Part shown: positions 1 through 8,130 of the stretch, one piece after another
How positions within the stretch are numbered: the first letter of the stretch is position 1
How the letters are laid out: every line of letters begins with the position of its first letter
Assembly (NCBI GenBank): GCA_028865235.1
Contig: CP114561.1
Span: forward strand, 2,748,001 to 2,812,000
DNA length: 64,000 bases
Direction of reading: 5' to 3'
From: Candidatus Manganitrophus sp.
GTDB taxonomy: Bacteria; Nitrospirota; Nitrospiria; SBBL01; Manganitrophaceae
Notes under the pieces: model-generated
What the model was told of the DNA's origin: nothing
The model's database searches: none
Seen by the model: the letters and a program-made list of their open reading frames with translations, nothing else
Program-made: the position numbers and the translations under genes

Positions 1-452
1 TGCATGATGAAGCCTTCCCCGCCGAAGAGACCGACCCCGAGCTTCCTCTGAAAGGCGATCCCGACCGAGACCCCCTTCGCGGCGCAGAGGAAAGCGTCTT
101 TCTGGCAGATGATCTGGCCGCCCAATTCTCTGAGATCCATGGCAATGATCTTTCCCGGATAAGGAGAGGCGAAGGCGACCTTTTTCTTTCCGCTTCCCCG
201 ATTGATGAAGATCGTCATAAAAAGAGACTCGCCGGTCAGGAGGCGCTTTCCCGCGCCGAGGAGGGCGCCCATGAACCCGGACTTTTGTTGCTGGGAGCCG
301 TCCCCGAAGACCGTCTCCATCTCGATGCCGTTCTCCATGAACATCATCCCGCCCGCTTCGGCGACCGCCGCCTCGGCGGGGTCGAGCTCGATTTCGACAT
401 ACTGCATCTCAGAGCCGAAAATTTGGTAATCGACCACATCCATCCGTGCCAT
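1..452 (-). CDS. AIM24/TIGR00266 family protein (C-terminus cut by window edge)
   Basis: The reading frame is open from an ATG at 452 to the window edge, so only about 150 N-terminal residues are seen. It starts [20 protein letters not shown] and continues with [20 protein letters not shown], a long Gly/Ala-rich stretch ([16 protein letters not shown]) and a segment like [14 protein letters not shown]. These are typical of the AIM24 family (TIGR00266, formerly DUF124), a beta-rich cytoplasmic family of unclear biochemical role. A Shine-Dalgarno AAGGAG lies a few bases before the start. It is separated from the antiporter gene by about 150 bases and is probably a separate unit. The family call is from recognition of the N-terminal pattern; the end of the gene is not visible. 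Confidence 0.8.
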   Translation of the reverse strand, partial: MARMDVVDYQIFGSEMQYVEIELDPAEAAVAEAGGMMFMENGIEMETVFGDGSQQQKSGFMGALLGAGKRLLTGESLFMTIFINRGSGKKKVAFASPYPGKIIAMDLRELGGQIICQKDAFLCAAKGVSVGIAFQRKLGVGLFGGEGFIM

Positions 453-605
453 TGTGACTCCTTATTGACGTTTTTGAATTTGCCTTTCCCGAACCCCGGG
501 AGAGGACGCGTAGGCAGCATTATATCCATCCGTGGCATCAATCTCAAGTCCGACTTTTTCCTGCTTCCTCAGAAGAGGGAATAGACCGTTCAGGAAGGGC
601 AGGCG

Positions 606-2372
606 TCAAAGTGACGGATCAGAGATTTTGGGAGGGTCTTTAATCAGGTTCTCGGCCGGCCGTTCGGCAAGGTCATTGATCTGTTGCTCGCGGAGGCCGT
701 CGAGGCCTTCAAGTATTTGGGTCTGGACGACATCGAAGAGATGTCTGGCATAAAGGAGGCGGGGAAGAAGAACATAATCGGCCCCCTCTTCATAGAAGCG
801 CCGCGTCTCGCGAATGGTTTCGGAGGTGACGATCACGGCGCTTTGCGGACAGAGTGTTCGGATCTGTTTTAGCAAACGGGAATTCGTGGTTCCCTTCAAG
901 AAGGTATCGGGGATGGTAGAGAGAACAACCTTGGCTCCGCCGATCCCGGCATGCCGCAGGGTTTCCGGATGCGCGATATCTCCATAAACACAAGCAATGC
1001 CGTTCTTCTTTAAGATCTCCAACGTCTGCGGATTAAAATCGATCACAAAGATCCGCTCTTTCAGGGAGGGCATCTCATGATTGATCTTAAAAAGAAACGA
1101 GCTGGCCTCTTTGAAAAAGCCGAGGAGGACGATTTCCTTGGTGGTTCCTTTTAAGGAGACTGAAAAAGGCGATTCCGGTTTGATCGGTTTGATCCCTTTG
1201 AAACTCCCGATGATCCATCTGACGAGATGCTCATTATAGATAATCAGATAGGTAGAAAGAACGAGGCTGACAATCAAGCTGAGGATGACGACGGAGACAA
1301 CCGTCTCATCGATCTGGTGATAGGCGGCGCCGAGCGTCACAATCACCAACGAAAACTCGCTGACTTGAGAGAGGTTCAGAGAGGTCACGAGACCGGTTCG
1401 AAGGTCCAGCTTCAGCAACCGAAGGGTCGGCAGCAGAATCATCAGGCGACTCACGAGGACGAATCCGGTCACCAGAAAGGACATTCCGAGTAAATAGGGG
1501 GTGATCGCCGGCGCTTTGAGTCCCAAGGCGACGAAAAAGAGGGTGATGAAAAAATCCCGGATGCCGGTGATCCTTGCAATCACATCGAGGCTATAGGGAA
1601 AGGCGGCGATCGATAGACCGGCGATGAGGGCCCCCATCTCTTTGGAGAGGCCGACGGCGCTCGCAACCCCCGAGACGAGAAAACACCATGAAATGGAGGT
1701 CGTCAGCATCAGTTCCGGCGACTTTGCGATGGAAGCAAAAAGCTTGGGAAGAAGATATTTGCTGATGAAGAAGCAGAGGGAGAGAAGCCCCGCCCCTGCG
1801 AGAAGAGAGGAGAAGACGGCCGAGATTTCAGGCTGAAGAAGATTGGGCTGGATGGCAAGGAAGATTACCGCCCAGATGTCTTGAAAGATCAGAATCCCCA
1901 GGGTGGTCCGTCCGGCCAGAGTATCAATTTCATACTTATCATAAAGAAGCTTGACCACAATGAGGGTCGAACTCAAGGAGAGGGCGAGGGCAAGATAACC
2001 GAGGTTAAAATCAATTTTTCCCGAGAGGAAGCCGAATGATCCGAAGAAAAGAATGCCGAGGGCGATGCAACCGAAAAATTGAACGGTCCCGGCGATGGCG
2101 GCGGTCTTGCCGGCATCGATCAATTTGGTCAGGTTGATTTCCAGGCCGATAATGAAGAGAAGGAGAATCAGTCCGATTTCCGAGATCAGCTCGATGCTTG
2201 TCTCGTCGGAGATGATCCCGAACCCCATCTTTTGGCCGAGGAGAATTCCGCCCAAAATATAGCCGAGGATCAGCGGTTGCCGGAACTTCCTCATCACCAA
2301 TGCCGAGAGGGTCGCAAAAATGATGCTCACCGCGATGCTGGTCAGAAGATCGATATGCAGGTTTACTTGCAT
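606..2372 (-). CDS. KefB/CPA2-type cation:proton antiporter with TrkA-N domain
   Basis: Monovalent cation:proton antiporter of the CPA2 family, 588 residues. The first ~390 residues hold about a dozen hydrophobic helices, opening with MQVNLHIDLLTSIAVSIIFA and the family signature FRQPLILGYILGGILLG, then IGLILLLFIIGLE. A soluble Rossmann-type TrkA-N (RCK_N) domain follows from about residue 430 (EIVLLGFFKEASSFLF ... VIDFNPQTLEILKKNGIACV YGD), where NAD(H) or another ligand could gate transport. There is no obvious RCK_C domain after it. The frame stays open upstream to 2846, but that part overlaps the aminotransferase gene and has no membrane character, so the ATG at 2372 is preferred although its ribosome binding site is weak. 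Likely role: K+ or Na+/H+ exchange at the inner membrane; the ion is not predictable from sequence. Confidence 0.88.
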   Translation of the reverse strand: MQVNLHIDLLTSIAVSIIFATLSALVMRKFRQPLILGYILGGILLGQKMGFGIISDETSIELISEIGLILLLFIIGLEINLTKLIDAGKTAAIAGTVQFFGCIALGILFFGSFGFLSGKIDFNLGYLALALSLSSTLIVVKLLYDKYEIDTLAGRTTLGILIFQDIWAVIFLAIQPNLLQPEISAVFSSLLAGAGLLSLCFFISKYLLPKLFASIAKSPELMLTTSISWCFLVSGVASAVGLSKEMGALIAGLSIAAFPYSLDVIARITGIRDFFITLFFVALGLKAPAITPYLLGMSFLVTGFVLVSRLMILLPTLRLLKLDLRTGLVTSLNLSQVSEFSLVIVTLGAAYHQIDETVVSVVILSLIVSLVLSTYLIIYNEHLVRWIIGSFKGIKPIKPESPFSVSLKGTTKEIVLLGFFKEASSFLFKINHEMPSLKERIFVIDFNPQTLEILKKNGIACVYGDIAHPETLRHAGIGGAKVVLSTIPDTFLKGTTNSRLLKQIRTLCPQSAVIVTSETIRETRRFYEEGADYVLLPRLLYARHLFDVVQTQILEGLDGLREQQINDLAERPAENLIKDPPKISDPSL

Positions 2373-2506
2373 TAGGTATATCTCTAAATGGGATTGTTTT
2401 ATTTTAGCAGATTCTTTTTGAAGTAGAAGGGTTTGAGTCAGAAGGATGGGGTTGTAGAATCGGAATGCGGCAAAAAGGGTGTAAACCCGTAGTTTGCGGC
2501 CCTGGT

Positions 2507-3706
2507 TTATTTCTGTCTGAGGGCCTTTTCGATAATCCGAAGTCCTTCCCGTAGCTCCTTCTCCGAGAGGGTCAGCGGAGGGGCGATTCGGACGACGGTA
2601 TTCGTGTGGAGGGTCCAGCCGAGGATCAATCCGGCCTTCAGGCAACGTTGGACGAACCGGGCGGTTTCCTTCTGATTGGAAAGTTCCAGGCCGATCATCA
2701 GGCCCTTGCCGCGGACGGCGCGGATGGTTTCGATCTCTTGACCGAGCTTCCGCAGGGCGGACCGAAGTTTCTCTCCCATCCCGTCGGCCCGTCCGGGGAG
2801 ATCGTTTTCGATGATAAAATTCAAGCTCGCCAGCCCCGCGGCGCAACAGACCGGGTGACCGCCGAAGGTGGTCACATGCGAGAGGGGCGGGTCGACCGAG
2901 AGGCTCTTCATGATCTCGGGGCTTGAAATGAAGGCGCCGAGCGGCATGCCCCCCCCCATCGATTTCGCGACGGTGAGAATATCGGGAACCGTTTCCGAGT
3001 GTTCCATCGCGAAGAGTTTTCCGGTCCGGCCGAAGCCGGTCTGGACCTCGTCGAAGATCAGCAGCGCGCCGACCTCGGTGCAGCGGGCCCGGAGCGCGGG
3101 AAGGAAGCGATCGTCGGGAATCCGCATCCCCCCTTCTCCTTGAATCGGCTCGGTGATGACGGCGGCGACCGAATCGTCGATCTGCTTGAGCGCGTCGAGA
3201 TCATTAAAGGGGAGGAAGGCGACGCCGGGAAGGAGCGGCTCGAACGGTTTTCGGTAAATCTCCCGGCCGGTCACGGAGCAGGCGCCGTGGCTATCGCCGT
3301 GGAAACTTCCCTCAAAGCTGATCAGCCGCTTTCGGCCGGTCCATTTTTTCGCAAGCTTCAACGCCCCTTCGTTTGCTTCGGTCCCGCTGTTGGTGAAGTA
3401 GACTTGGGAGAGTTTTTTCGGCAGACATTGCGCCAATCGGGCGGCCAACTCCACCTGCGGCGATTGGATGTATTCCCCGTAGACCATGACGTGGAGGTAT
3501 TTTTCGGCCTGTGTTTGGATTGCTTTGACCACCGCCCGGTTGGTGTGGCCGATGTTGGCGACGCCGATCCCGGAGATGAAGTCGAGATAGGCCTTGCCGT
3601 CGGTCGTATAAAGATAAGAGCCGGAGGCATGGTCAATTTCCAGCCCGATCGGGTGGGGGGAGGTTTGACAGACGTATCGTCGAAAGCGGCGGCGGAGGGT
3701 GGTCAC
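2507..3706 (-). CDS. Class III PLP-dependent aminotransferase (third gene of luxE-luxC operon)
   Basis: 399-residue fold-type I aminotransferase of class III (ornithine/acetylornithine/GABA type). Visible motifs are the phosphate-binding NSGTEANEGALKLAK near residue 107, the SFHGDSHGACSVTG segment, the PLP-aspartate motif LIFDEVQTGFGRTGKLFA near 216-233, and the Schiff-base lysine K248 in TVAKSMGGGMPLGAF. Its ATG overlaps the luxC stop by four bases (ATGA), so it is translationally coupled to luxC and luxE. General annotation would say acetylornithine aminotransferase, but nothing from arginine synthesis is nearby. Inference: it aminates the aldehyde made by the LuxE/LuxC pair. The exact substrate cannot be read from sequence. 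Confidence 0.9.
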   Translation of the reverse strand: MTTLRRRFRRYVCQTSPHPIGLEIDHASGSYLYTTDGKAYLDFISGIGVANIGHTNRAVVKAIQTQAEKYLHVMVYGEYIQSPQVELAARLAQCLPKKLSQVYFTNSGTEANEGALKLAKKWTGRKRLISFEGSFHGDSHGACSVTGREIYRKPFEPLLPGVAFLPFNDLDALKQIDDSVAAVITEPIQGEGGMRIPDDRFLPALRARCTEVGALLIFDEVQTGFGRTGKLFAMEHSETVPDILTVAKSMGGGMPLGAFISSPEIMKSLSVDPPLSHVTTFGGHPVCCAAGLASLNFIIENDLPGRADGMGEKLRSALRKLGQEIETIRAVRGKGLMIGLELSNQKETARFVQRCLKAGLILGWTLHTNTVVRIAPPLTLSEKELREGLRIIEKALRQK

Positions 3707-5061
3707 GTATTCTCCCAGTCGACAAAACGGAGAAGATCGAGCAGCCGGAAGCGGCCGTCGTGGTGCCAGGTAAGCGGCGGCTTCTGCATTTTTCCGATCG
3801 CGCAGATGCGATTGACCCCCATTCTTGCCAGAGAGAGGATCACCTCCGTCTGACGCTCCTGCGGGATGGCAAGGCCGACCCCCTGAAGATAGGGCCGGAT
3901 CGATTCGAGATGGCCCGCGATTTCCGAGAGATCCCTTACCGGCTTAATCCAAATGGTCCGCGCCAGGGGTGAGACGGAAAAGTGAGGATCAGGATCGTAG
4001 AGCACGGTCCAATCAACCCCCCGCGGGCTTGGGAAGACCTTGCCTCCCTTGAGCGGAATCGCCCCCCGGAGCTGCTGGATTTGCGCGGCTTCCGCGGATG
4101 AGGTGACTCCTTTCGGAAGCTGATAAGAGGCGACATAGAGTGATTGGGCGAGCCATTGGGCGAATTCGACCGGCGAGACGGCGCCCCCTTCCTCCACGTA
4201 ATAGAGATGTGGCGAGAGGCAGCCGCGTTGATCGAACAGAGCGATATCGGTCGCCGCCTGCTCTGCGCGGTCTTTATCGATCGATTCCCGTGCAACCACC
4301 CCCAGGCTCAACCGATGGCCGTGAAAAATCGTTCGTGTCGATGGAGGAATTTCTTTTCGGAGGGTCTCGATCGTCTCGTCGCCCCCGTAGATGATCGCCA
4401 AGTCTGCCTTTTGAAAGACCGCCCGGGTGAGATCCAGCGCGCTGTTTTCCCAGGTCAACACCGCCAGACACTGCGCCAGATCGGGACGTATTTTTTCCAG
4501 CGACCGGGCGAAAAGAACCGGCAAAAGAAACGCTTCCCGGCTTACCTTCGCAAGGTTGGCCGATTTTGCCAGCAGACCGCAAACCAAGCTGAAGACCGCG
4601 GTGCCGGCCAGATTCCCCGGAAGGATGTGAGCGGTGAGGCGCGGGCCGAACGCCCGGGTAAATCCGACCCCCTTCGTTTTCGGACGAAACTGATCGAGCA
4701 GGGTCGGGTCGCCGACCTCCGCCTCCAGCAGTTGGAGGAGGACCGGACGGGTCAGGTGTTTGAAGAGATCATCCAGGGCGAATCGAACCATCTCGGGCGA
4801 ATCGCCGGTGATGATCGGAAGGGTTGATTCGGCCTCTTGGCGGATCGAATCGGCCGGATCGGCCCAGCAACGGGCGGCGGCATCGATCCAGTCGACGATT
4901 TTGAAGATCGATTCCGCCGCCAGCCTTTTTTGGACTTCGATCAGGCGGTCTGAGATCTCGATGACATTTGATTCCGAAACGAGCGGCATCGCCAGCGGGA
5001 TGCCGTGCGCTTCGTTCTGTTCCTCGGCGACGGAGCATTCGGGAAGATAATATCCTTTCAT
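3703..5061 (-). CDS. luxC: LuxC-type acyl-CoA/acyl-protein reductase
   Basis: 452 residues, the usual length of the LuxC family (fatty acid reductase subunit related to aldehyde dehydrogenases). It would reduce an acyl thioester to a fatty aldehyde with NADPH. The putative acyl-accepting cysteine is C281 in LFDQRGCLSPHLYYVEEGG. A nucleotide-binding region with HILPGNLAGTAVFSLVCGLL lies around residues 145-165, and IIYGGDETIETLRK around 224. The start ATG overlaps the luxE stop by 4 nt and its stop overlaps the aminotransferase start by 4 nt, so the three form one unit. No luciferase (luxAB) genes are visible in the window, so light emission is not the implied function. Confidence 0.88.
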   Translation of the reverse strand: MKGYYLPECSVAEEQNEAHGIPLAMPLVSESNVIEISDRLIEVQKRLAAESIFKIVDWIDAAARCWADPADSIRQEAESTLPIITGDSPEMVRFALDDLFKHLTRPVLLQLLEAEVGDPTLLDQFRPKTKGVGFTRAFGPRLTAHILPGNLAGTAVFSLVCGLLAKSANLAKVSREAFLLPVLFARSLEKIRPDLAQCLAVLTWENSALDLTRAVFQKADLAIIYGGDETIETLRKEIPPSTRTIFHGHRLSLGVVARESIDKDRAEQAATDIALFDQRGCLSPHLYYVEEGGAVSPVEFAQWLAQSLYVASYQLPKGVTSSAEAAQIQQLRGAIPLKGGKVFPSPRGVDWTVLYDPDPHFSVSPLARTIWIKPVRDLSEIAGHLESIRPYLQGVGLAIPQERQTEVILSLARMGVNRICAIGKMQKPPLTWHHDGRFRLLDLLRFVDWENT

Positions 5062-6125
5062 TTCTTCCTTGCCTCCACTTGAAGCAGTTCATCGAGGGTG
5101 ATCGAACACCCTTTGGGCGTTGCACCGGAGACCCGGCCGAGGAGGACGAATCCCCCCGCCGCCTCTCGCCCGAGATCTTCGGTGAGAATCGCCATCACCG
5201 AATCGATGTTCGCCAGATCATAATGGGCGAGCAGTCCCACCCCTCCCTTTCGGACCGGCTGCAGCGTCTCCGGATCAAGCAGCCTGCTGCGCACCTGTGG
5301 CGGAGAAATATAGACGCGCGGCTCTTTCCGGCCGGCGACGCCGTCGTAGAACTGCGAGGTCATCTCGGCCATGCCGTATTCGTTGACGCAATTCTCCGGA
5401 GGAAGACCGAGATACTTCTCATAAAGCCGATAGAGCTCCTCGCGTGGAACCTCTCGCGATTTTCCTTTAAAGCCGCCGGTGTCCATCAATCGACTTCCCC
5501 CCGGGAGGGAGAGCGGTGCGGTTCGCGTCTGCAGGAAATCGAGAAGATGAACGAATGAAAACGAGGTTCCCAAGAGGGCGATCGGTTCCCGGAGGTTGGA
5601 GAGATCGGCCGCCAGCCGCTCCGCATCGAGCCGGCTTTTTTCAATATAGTAGCGGCTTTCGTTGGTCCCGAAGGCGTCGCGAACGACTCCCATCATGTGG
5701 GACAAAGAAGCGTCGGGGGCCTCTTCGGGAGAGGGGGTCAGGATCGCCATCCGAATCCGCTTCCCCTCCGGGACCAGGTGCGGTCCGAAGTGGGCGAGGA
5801 TCGCTTCCCTGGCGAGGTCGAGGTCGAAAAGAGCATGCCGGCTTTTTTCCCTTCCGGTCGTTCCGCTCGATCGAAACATCCGGGCCGCTTTTTCCATGGG
5901 ACGGCACGAGATCTCCGTAAGCTTAAAGGCCATGACCGGGAGGGGAGGGATCTCTTCCCAACCTCGGACAGCATCGGGGTCTTTATCCATGGAAAGGCAG
6001 AACTGACGGTAACGGGGATTGCGGTCGAATTGATAACGGAAGAGAAGCAACGCGATCTCATTAAAGTCCTTCTCCGGCACCGCCGTTTTCCTCGCGCGAA
6101 TCAGCTCTACGATTTTATCTCTCAT
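5058..6125 (-). CDS. luxE: LuxE-type acyl-protein synthetase
   Basis: 355 residues from the ATG at 6125, close to the ~370 of bacterial LuxE. LuxE activates a fatty acid as acyl-AMP and passes it to LuxC. Motifs: the adenylate-forming signature RSSGTTGREKS (residues 85-95), the hallmark LMDTGGFKGKSREV, and NEYGMAEMTSQF. The frame is open further upstream to 6374 but that extension runs into the preceding gene and is low-complexity, so the internal ATG giving MRDKIVELIRARKTAVPEKD is chosen; its ribosome binding site is weak. First gene of the overlapping luxE-luxC-aminotransferase set. Membership of the LuxE family is clear; the fatty acid used is unknown. Confidence 0.88.
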   Translation of the reverse strand: MRDKIVELIRARKTAVPEKDFNEIALLLFRYQFDRNPRYRQFCLSMDKDPDAVRGWEEIPPLPVMAFKLTEISCRPMEKAARMFRSSGTTGREKSRHALFDLDLAREAILAHFGPHLVPEGKRIRMAILTPSPEEAPDASLSHMMGVVRDAFGTNESRYYIEKSRLDAERLAADLSNLREPIALLGTSFSFVHLLDFLQTRTAPLSLPGGSRLMDTGGFKGKSREVPREELYRLYEKYLGLPPENCVNEYGMAEMTSQFYDGVAGRKEPRVYISPPQVRSRLLDPETLQPVRKGGVGLLAHYDLANIDSVMAILTEDLGREAAGGFVLLGRVSGATPKGCSITLDELLQVEARKK

Positions 6126-6238
6126 CGTATTGAGAGATACACCATGGGTTGAGCGACTGTCAAGGTCGAAGAAGAAATTAATCTGATCGAAGGGAAGGGC
6201 TCCTACCGGCAGGACCGAGAGAAAAGACTTTTTCTTTG

Positions 6239-6787
6239 CTAGGGTCGAATCCGAGAGGAAGGGAGATGGAAGATCTTCTTGACCGCCAGAAGAAAGATCA
6301 CCGCGATCAGCGCCAGCATCTCGGCGGCATCCAGGGGACTTCTTTCTCCGTGCAATGGAAGGCGAAGGGCGCATCCTCCTCCGCCGCCACCGTCTCCACT
6401 GGGTGAGGCTGATGCGACACCGCTCATTTCTTTGGAGACCTCGTTTGAGAAACCGCTTTCATGATGGCCGAGTTTGTAGGCGGTGACGGCAAAGTAGTGG
6501 GTGCCCGGTGTGGTCACCGAGAGGGTATAGCTGGTCGCGTTCCCGACGTCGATTGAGTCGGCGTATTGACCGGAGCCCGTTCCATAATAGAGCTCGTAGC
6601 CGACGACATCGGCATCCGGGCTCGGGTCCCAGATGAGGAGGGCCTCCTCCGCAAAGAGAAGCGGAGCCGGGCCGAGCAAGATGATGAGCACGACTAAAAA
6701 TTTCATCATCTTAGTTTTAAATGATCGGCGATGTTTATTCCAGAAATTCGGTTTGTTTTTTTTAAAGAAAAAGGGGACGAATTCCAT
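6239..6787 (-). CDS. Exported fibronectin type III protein with Gly-run/Cys C-terminal anchor
   Basis: 182 residues from 6787; ATGs at 6709/6706 would give a conventional signal peptide MMKFLVVLIILLGPAPLLFA. The longer start has the better ribosome binding site (AGAAGG), so the signal peptide may have an extended n-region. After cleavage comes one fibronectin type III domain (LLIWDPSPDADVVGYELYYG ... GTHYFAVTAYKLGHHESGFSNEV). Then follow a Ser/Gly linker and the C-terminal block GDGGGGGGCALRLP, a hydrophobic helix (MLALIAVIFLLAVKK) and a basic tail. That order (Gly run, Cys, helix, basic end) matches protein-sorting C-terminal signals of the JDVT-/GlyGly-CTERM kind, where a rhomboid-like or CAAX-like protease recognises the tail. 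Lies 113 bases upstream of luxE in the same direction. Confidence 0.72.
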   Translation of the reverse strand: MEFVPFFFKKNKPNFWNKHRRSFKTKMMKFLVVLIILLGPAPLLFAEEALLIWDPSPDADVVGYELYYGTGSGQYADSIDVGNATSYTLSVTTPGTHYFAVTAYKLGHHESGFSNEVSKEMSGVASASPSGDGGGGGGCALRLPLHGERSPLDAAEMLALIAVIFLLAVKKIFHLPSSRIRP

Positions 6788-7112
6788 TTTGAATCGACCT
6801 TCTTTTGGACGCGTCTATGACTGTCTACAACAGGTCCTTCAATGAAGCAATTCAAAGAAGCAATTCAAATGCCAATGGGGGATCAAATATTTTATGCCGC
6901 TATTTCAATAGTATAGTGAAAATGATCTCTAAAAATAAAGGACAAACAATCGAACACTATGTAGAAACATTCCGAGAAGGGTTACAAATATGTCAATGCG
7001 CCGGAAAATCATTTAAGGAAGGCCTTACTCCGTCGGAAGGACCGGTTTATTGATGCGATCGAGGAAAGAACGATCTAAGAAAGAGGGAGGCTCTTGTTGC
7101 CCTCTTGGGCGG
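6788..7112. other. AT-rich intergenic stretch without a convincing gene
   Basis: Between the fibronectin gene and the crcB promoter lies a stretch visibly richer in A/T than its surroundings (about 6835-7060). Two short frames on the plus strand read MKQFKEAIQMPMGDQIFYAA then a stop, and MISKNKGQTIEHYVETFREG continuing about 43 codons in all to 7053. They could be a degraded small gene of foreign origin, but there is no ribosome binding site or recognisable domain. A short hairpin with arms AAGAGGG (7081-7087) and CCCTCTT (7100-7106) precedes the promoter. Confidence 0.4.
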
Positions 7113-7141
7113 TTGACAGGACCAGGCGGTCAGAATATAAT
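7113..7141 (+). promoter_or_regulatory. Consensus sigma-70 promoter for crcB
   Basis: A perfect TTGACA (7113-7118) and a perfect TATAAT (7136-7141) are separated by 17 bases. Transcription would start near 7148, just before the fluoride riboswitch aptamer. Such an ideal promoter fits a gene whose control is exerted afterwards by the riboswitch. Confidence 0.85.
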
Positions 7142-7158
7142 CTGGATCATTTCAAAAA

Positions 7159-7213
7159 GCGGCGATGGAGTTCGCCGGAACCGCCCTCACCGAAACGGGC
7201 TGATGACTCCTAC
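7159..7213 (+). promoter_or_regulatory. Fluoride riboswitch (crcB motif) aptamer
   Basis: The segment carries the crcB-motif core: GGCGATGGAGTTCGCC (7161-7176), then an ACCGCCC...GGGC helix, then GCTGATGACTCCTAC ending at 7213. In known fluoride riboswitches the GATGG-GTTCGCC loop and the TGATGACNCC strand pair as P1 and a pseudoknot around the Mg-fluoride site. GGAG (7167-7170) is complementary to CTCC (7207-7210). The bases CTCCTAC at 7207-7213 also form the 5' arm of the terminator that follows. Fluoride binding should therefore stop the terminator and turn crcB on. It sits between a consensus promoter and crcB, which confirms the call. Confidence 0.92.
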
Positions 7214-7244
7214 TTGAGTGTGCAACTTGGGTAGGAGTTTTTTT
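7206..7244 (+). terminator. Riboswitch-controlled intrinsic terminator
   Basis: Arms ACTCCTAC (7206-7213) and GTAGGAGT (7231-7238) enclose a 17-base loop and are followed at once by a run of T. The 5' arm overlaps the 3' strand of the fluoride aptamer, so the two structures are mutually exclusive, the standard expression platform for an ON switch. Confidence 0.9.
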
Positions 7245-7285
7245 ATATCCGATGAGGATCGCTTCGTGATAAATAAGGAGACGCA

Positions 7286-7660
7286 TTGATTCCCTATTTA
7301 ATGGTCGGGATCGGAGGATTTTTCGGGGCGATTGCGCGTTATATTGTCGATCGCTGGATCGGCGGGAGGATGGGGGGGCTCTTTCCTTATGGGACCTTGG
7401 CGATTAATGTGAGCGGCAGTTTTATCCTCGGCTTTTTTGCCGCCACGATAACCGAGCGGTGGATTGTCCACCCCCACTGGCGCCTGTTGATCGGAGTCGG
7501 TTTTGTGGGGGCCTATACGACTTTTTCGACATTCGGGTATGAAACCCATCAGTTGATGGAAGAGGGAAGTTTCGGGCTGGCGCTGCTCAACGTCTTGCTC
7601 AGCGTGACGGTCGGTTTGATTGCAGTTCGCCTCGGCATCCTTTTGGGGAGAATGGGTTGA
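7286..7660 (+). CDS. crcB: Fluoride ion exporter CrcB/Fluc
   Basis: 124 residues with four hydrophobic helices, the right size for a Fluc channel that acts as an antiparallel dimer in the inner membrane and exports fluoride. Signatures: GIGGFFGAIARYIVDRW near residue 8, GTLAINVSGSFILGFF (the conserved Asn), and GFVGAYTTFSTFGYE with the conserved Phe/Thr track. The start is TTG at 7286, five bases after AAGGAG (7275-7280); no ATG fits. The gene is preceded by a fluoride riboswitch and terminator, so expression should be induced by fluoride. A single intact gene, not the split pair seen in some Gram-positives. Confidence 0.95.
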   Translation: MIPYLMVGIGGFFGAIARYIVDRWIGGRMGGLFPYGTLAINVSGSFILGFFAATITERWIVHPHWRLLIGVGFVGAYTTFSTFGYETHQLMEEGSFGLALLNVLLSVTVGLIAVRLGILLGRMG

Positions 7661-7702
7661 CAATCTCTTTGCCCCTCGGCTAGAGTTGGGAAAAGGGAAA
7701 CA

Positions 7703-8086
7703 ATGGTGAGAACACAAAAAGCCGCATTCATCTATCTCAACCCACTCTTTCTCGTCATCTGGTTTTTCATCTGGGGAATCTGTCCCTGGGACAATACCCT
7801 TTCCGCCGCCCAGGCGGGGAACCCCGGCGCGCATGGCCATTCGGAGGCGACTGACCCCCACCACGCCTCCAAAGGAACCGAACATTCCTGCTCCGGCTCC
7901 ATTTCGTACAGCAAGAGTGATCTTGGTTCGGAGCGTTGTTTGAGCCAAACGGAACCGGTCGGAACAACGGTTGTGGTTCCCGATCGTCCCATCCGATTGA
8001 ATGATCCCTCGTACTTTTTTGAATTGTCCTTCCTGCCCCGATTATTCACCGATTACTATCAACTTTATTCCATCTATCGGATTTGA
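7703..8086 (+). CDS. Small exported His-rich protein of unknown function
   Basis: 127 residues. An N-terminal hydrophobic segment (AAFIYLNPLFLVIWFFIWGI) followed by an AAQA-like cleavage region suggests export. The mature part has a His cluster (GAHGHSEATDPHHASKG, then EHSCSG), two cysteines and a hydrophobic/aromatic C-terminus (FTDYYQLYSIYRI). I do not recognise the family. The His/Cys pattern would suit metal binding, but that is inference. A purine-rich GGGAAA precedes the ATG. It lies 44 bases upstream of an outer-membrane-type protein gene and another exported protein gene in the same direction, so the three probably form one operon. Confidence 0.6.
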   Translation: MVRTQKAAFIYLNPLFLVIWFFIWGICPWDNTLSAAQAGNPGAHGHSEATDPHHASKGTEHSCSGSISYSKSDLGSERCLSQTEPVGTTVVVPDRPIRLNDPSYFFELSFLPRLFTDYYQLYSIYRI

Positions 8087-8130
8087 TTTTCCTCCAACCG
8101 AAGAGGTTCATCCTTATGGAGGGGGATCGT

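Noticed and set aside
2507..6125. Bioluminescence (lux) operon
   Set aside because: luxC and luxE are present but luxA/luxB and regulators are absent; an aminotransferase occupies the third position.
7298..7948. Long frame on the minus strand over crcB and the following gene
   Set aside because: It is antisense to crcB, whose riboswitch, RBS and membrane helices are clear; product lacks any domain.
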